Shown piece after piece: positions 63,344 to 64,000 of a stretch of DNA of 64,000 nt (its first letter is position 1; each line of letters begins with the position of its first letter). A program made the position numbers and the translations under genes. The notes beneath the pieces are model-generated. The model did not search any database, had not been told where the DNA came from, and saw only the letters and a list, made by a program, of their open reading frames with translations. Source of the DNA: Pelagerythrobacter rhizovicinus (lineage in GTDB: Bacteria; Pseudomonadota; Alphaproteobacteria; Sphingomonadales; Sphingomonadaceae); NCBI RefSeq assembly GCF_004135625.1, contig NZ_SDPV01000002.1, forward strand, positions 434,001 through 498,000. Reading direction: 5' to 3'.

Positions 63344-63889
63344 TTAACCCCCGGGGACCTCCTGTGACGCGACAATGTCGCTCCGCTCTGCCGGTACGCG
63401 TCGCCACAACTCGTCGAAAGCGATGCTGTCGAAGAACGCATGCGCACGGACGATCTGTCCATCCGTCATTTCCAGTATCCATACATAGGTATTGGAATAG
63501 GGCCGATCATCGCTGGCCGTGCCGGCTGCGTCGAAGAACGCGACGACGGTGTCGTCTTCCGCGTACAGCTTCCGAACCTTCGGCACGAGACGCGATTTCA
63601 TGCGCGCATTGAACGGCCTGATGACCTCCTCGATGAACGCATCCTTGGTCGGATATGTCTTGGCAGCAAGCGAGTTGCCGGTGATCGTCCAACTCGCGTC
63701 GCTGGCGAGCAGGTCGTAGGGGCTGCCAGAGCCGGTCCGCCAAGCCTCGAAGCTCTGCGCGACCAGTTCGCGGTTTCGTTCCTCATCGTGGGCGCCCGTC
63801 TGTGCGGCCGTGCCTTGGGCGATCACCATCAGGATTGCTCCGACGAAAGCACGGCAGGATGCTGCCCACCGGAAGGGATGATCTGCCAT
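63344..63889 (-). CDS. Secreted SnoaL/NTF2-like ketosteroid-isomerase-fold protein
   Basis: A 181-aa protein with signal peptide ([19 protein letters not shown], cleavage near residue 30) and an NTF2-like cone fold: [55 protein letters not shown]. Such domains bind or isomerise small hydrophobic ligands; active-site residues cannot be assigned. Its 5' end overlaps the stop of the next upstream gene by 61 bp. Confidence 0.8.
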   Translation of the reverse strand: MADHPFRWAASCRAFVGAILMVIAQGTAAQTGAHDEERNRELVAQSFEAWRTGSGSPYDLLASDASWTITGNSLAAKTYPTKDAFIEEVIRPFNARMKSRLVPKVRKLYAEDDTVVAFFDAAGTASDDRPYSNTYVWILEMTDGQIVRAHAFFDSIAFDELWRRVPAERSDIVASQEVPGG

Positions 63890-64000
63890 TCGGTTTCTCC
63901 CTCTGTCTGCGCCGATCTCGCGGCCTCAACCGCTGCTGCGGCAACCTGGAAGTCTTGGGAGACGCTTCCACCCGACACCCCTATCGCGCCCAGAAAAATG
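63829..64000 (-). CDS. GlcG/HbpS-like protein, C-terminal end (cut by right window edge)
   Basis: The minus-strand frame entering from the right edge reads FLGAIGVSGGSVSQDFQVAA ... and stops at TGA 63829-63831. GAIGVSGG followed by the QD...A helix is the end of GlcG/HbpS-type haem-binding or cofactor-assisting proteins. The remaining N-terminal part is outside the window. It runs 61 bp into the NTF2-like gene in another frame. Confidence 0.6.
   Translation of the reverse strand, partial: IFLGAIGVSGGSVSQDFQVAAAAVEAARSAQTEGETEWQIIPSGGQHPAVLSSEQS

Overview
The window looks like a chromosomal segment of a high-GC alphaproteobacterium, most likely a sphingomonad (Sphingomonadales/Erythrobacteraceae). 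This rests on gene content and order: mrp next to hemH, hflK-hflC-Do protease, metX-metW, hisC-tyrC, ftsE-ftsX followed by an MJ0042 zinc-ribbon protein, an SdhAF4-type small protein, and families of intergenic palindromic repeats. No marker gene proves the genus.

Region 1, about 1-27,270, is an accessory island ending at the 3' side of a tRNA-Lys(TTT) gene. It is packed with probable anti-phage or nucleic-acid-conflict genes. In order: an HNH nuclease; a translationally coupled pair of a GHKL-type ATPase and a large protein with phosphoribosyltransferase-like stretches; a small serine resolvase; a HEPN-like protein followed by a restriction-nuclease/P-loop (STAND-like) fusion; a CD-NTase with a two-TM SLATT effector (CBASS-like); a convergent two-gene operon of a 584-aa protein and a 1253-aa protein with a C-terminal PD-(D/E)XK signature; and a type III-like mod-res pair with a third HARE-HTH nuclease gene. 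A small minus-strand operon follows (AlpA-like HTH, 67-aa protein, unknown 309-aa protein, HUH-Rep-like protein), with a divergent 180-aa gene whose promoter region carries a perfect 9-bp inverted repeat. No tyrosine integrase is visible. The left end of the island is outside the window.

Region 2, about 27,271-59,870, is core chromosome: folK and aguB, a secreted methyltransferase, msrA, a CatB-like acetyltransferase, rsmB, sdhAF4, a cytochrome P450 with a palindromic operator, mrp-iorB-like-hemH, hflK-hflC-Do protease, PBP1A, msrB, a GST, two small secreted proteins, an aldehyde dehydrogenase, glutathione-dependent formaldehyde detoxification (adhC, fghA) with a VOC protein and a prolyl-tRNA editing homologue, metX-metW, hisC-tyrC, ftsE-ftsX-ydcF-plsC, a zinc-ribbon membrane protein and tRNA-Leu(GAG). 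Four families of intergenic palindromic elements occur here; in one place one family is inserted inside another.

Region 3, about 59,870-64,000, lies downstream of tRNA-Leu and looks like degraded accessory DNA: a C-terminal fragment of a site-specific recombinase, an intact SDR oxidoreductase, a decayed cyclic-nucleotide-binding reading frame (one in-frame stop and one frameshift), an alpha/beta hydrolase, a secreted NTF2/SnoaL-like protein and the C-terminus of a GlcG/HbpS-like protein running off the right edge.

The best candidates for undescribed systems are the GHKL-ATPase/PRTase-like pair (2060-5388) and the 584-aa/1253-aa nuclease operon (12128-17688), with the HEPN + nuclease-STAND pair (6618-10453) third. 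All functions are read from motifs and context; no database search was possible.
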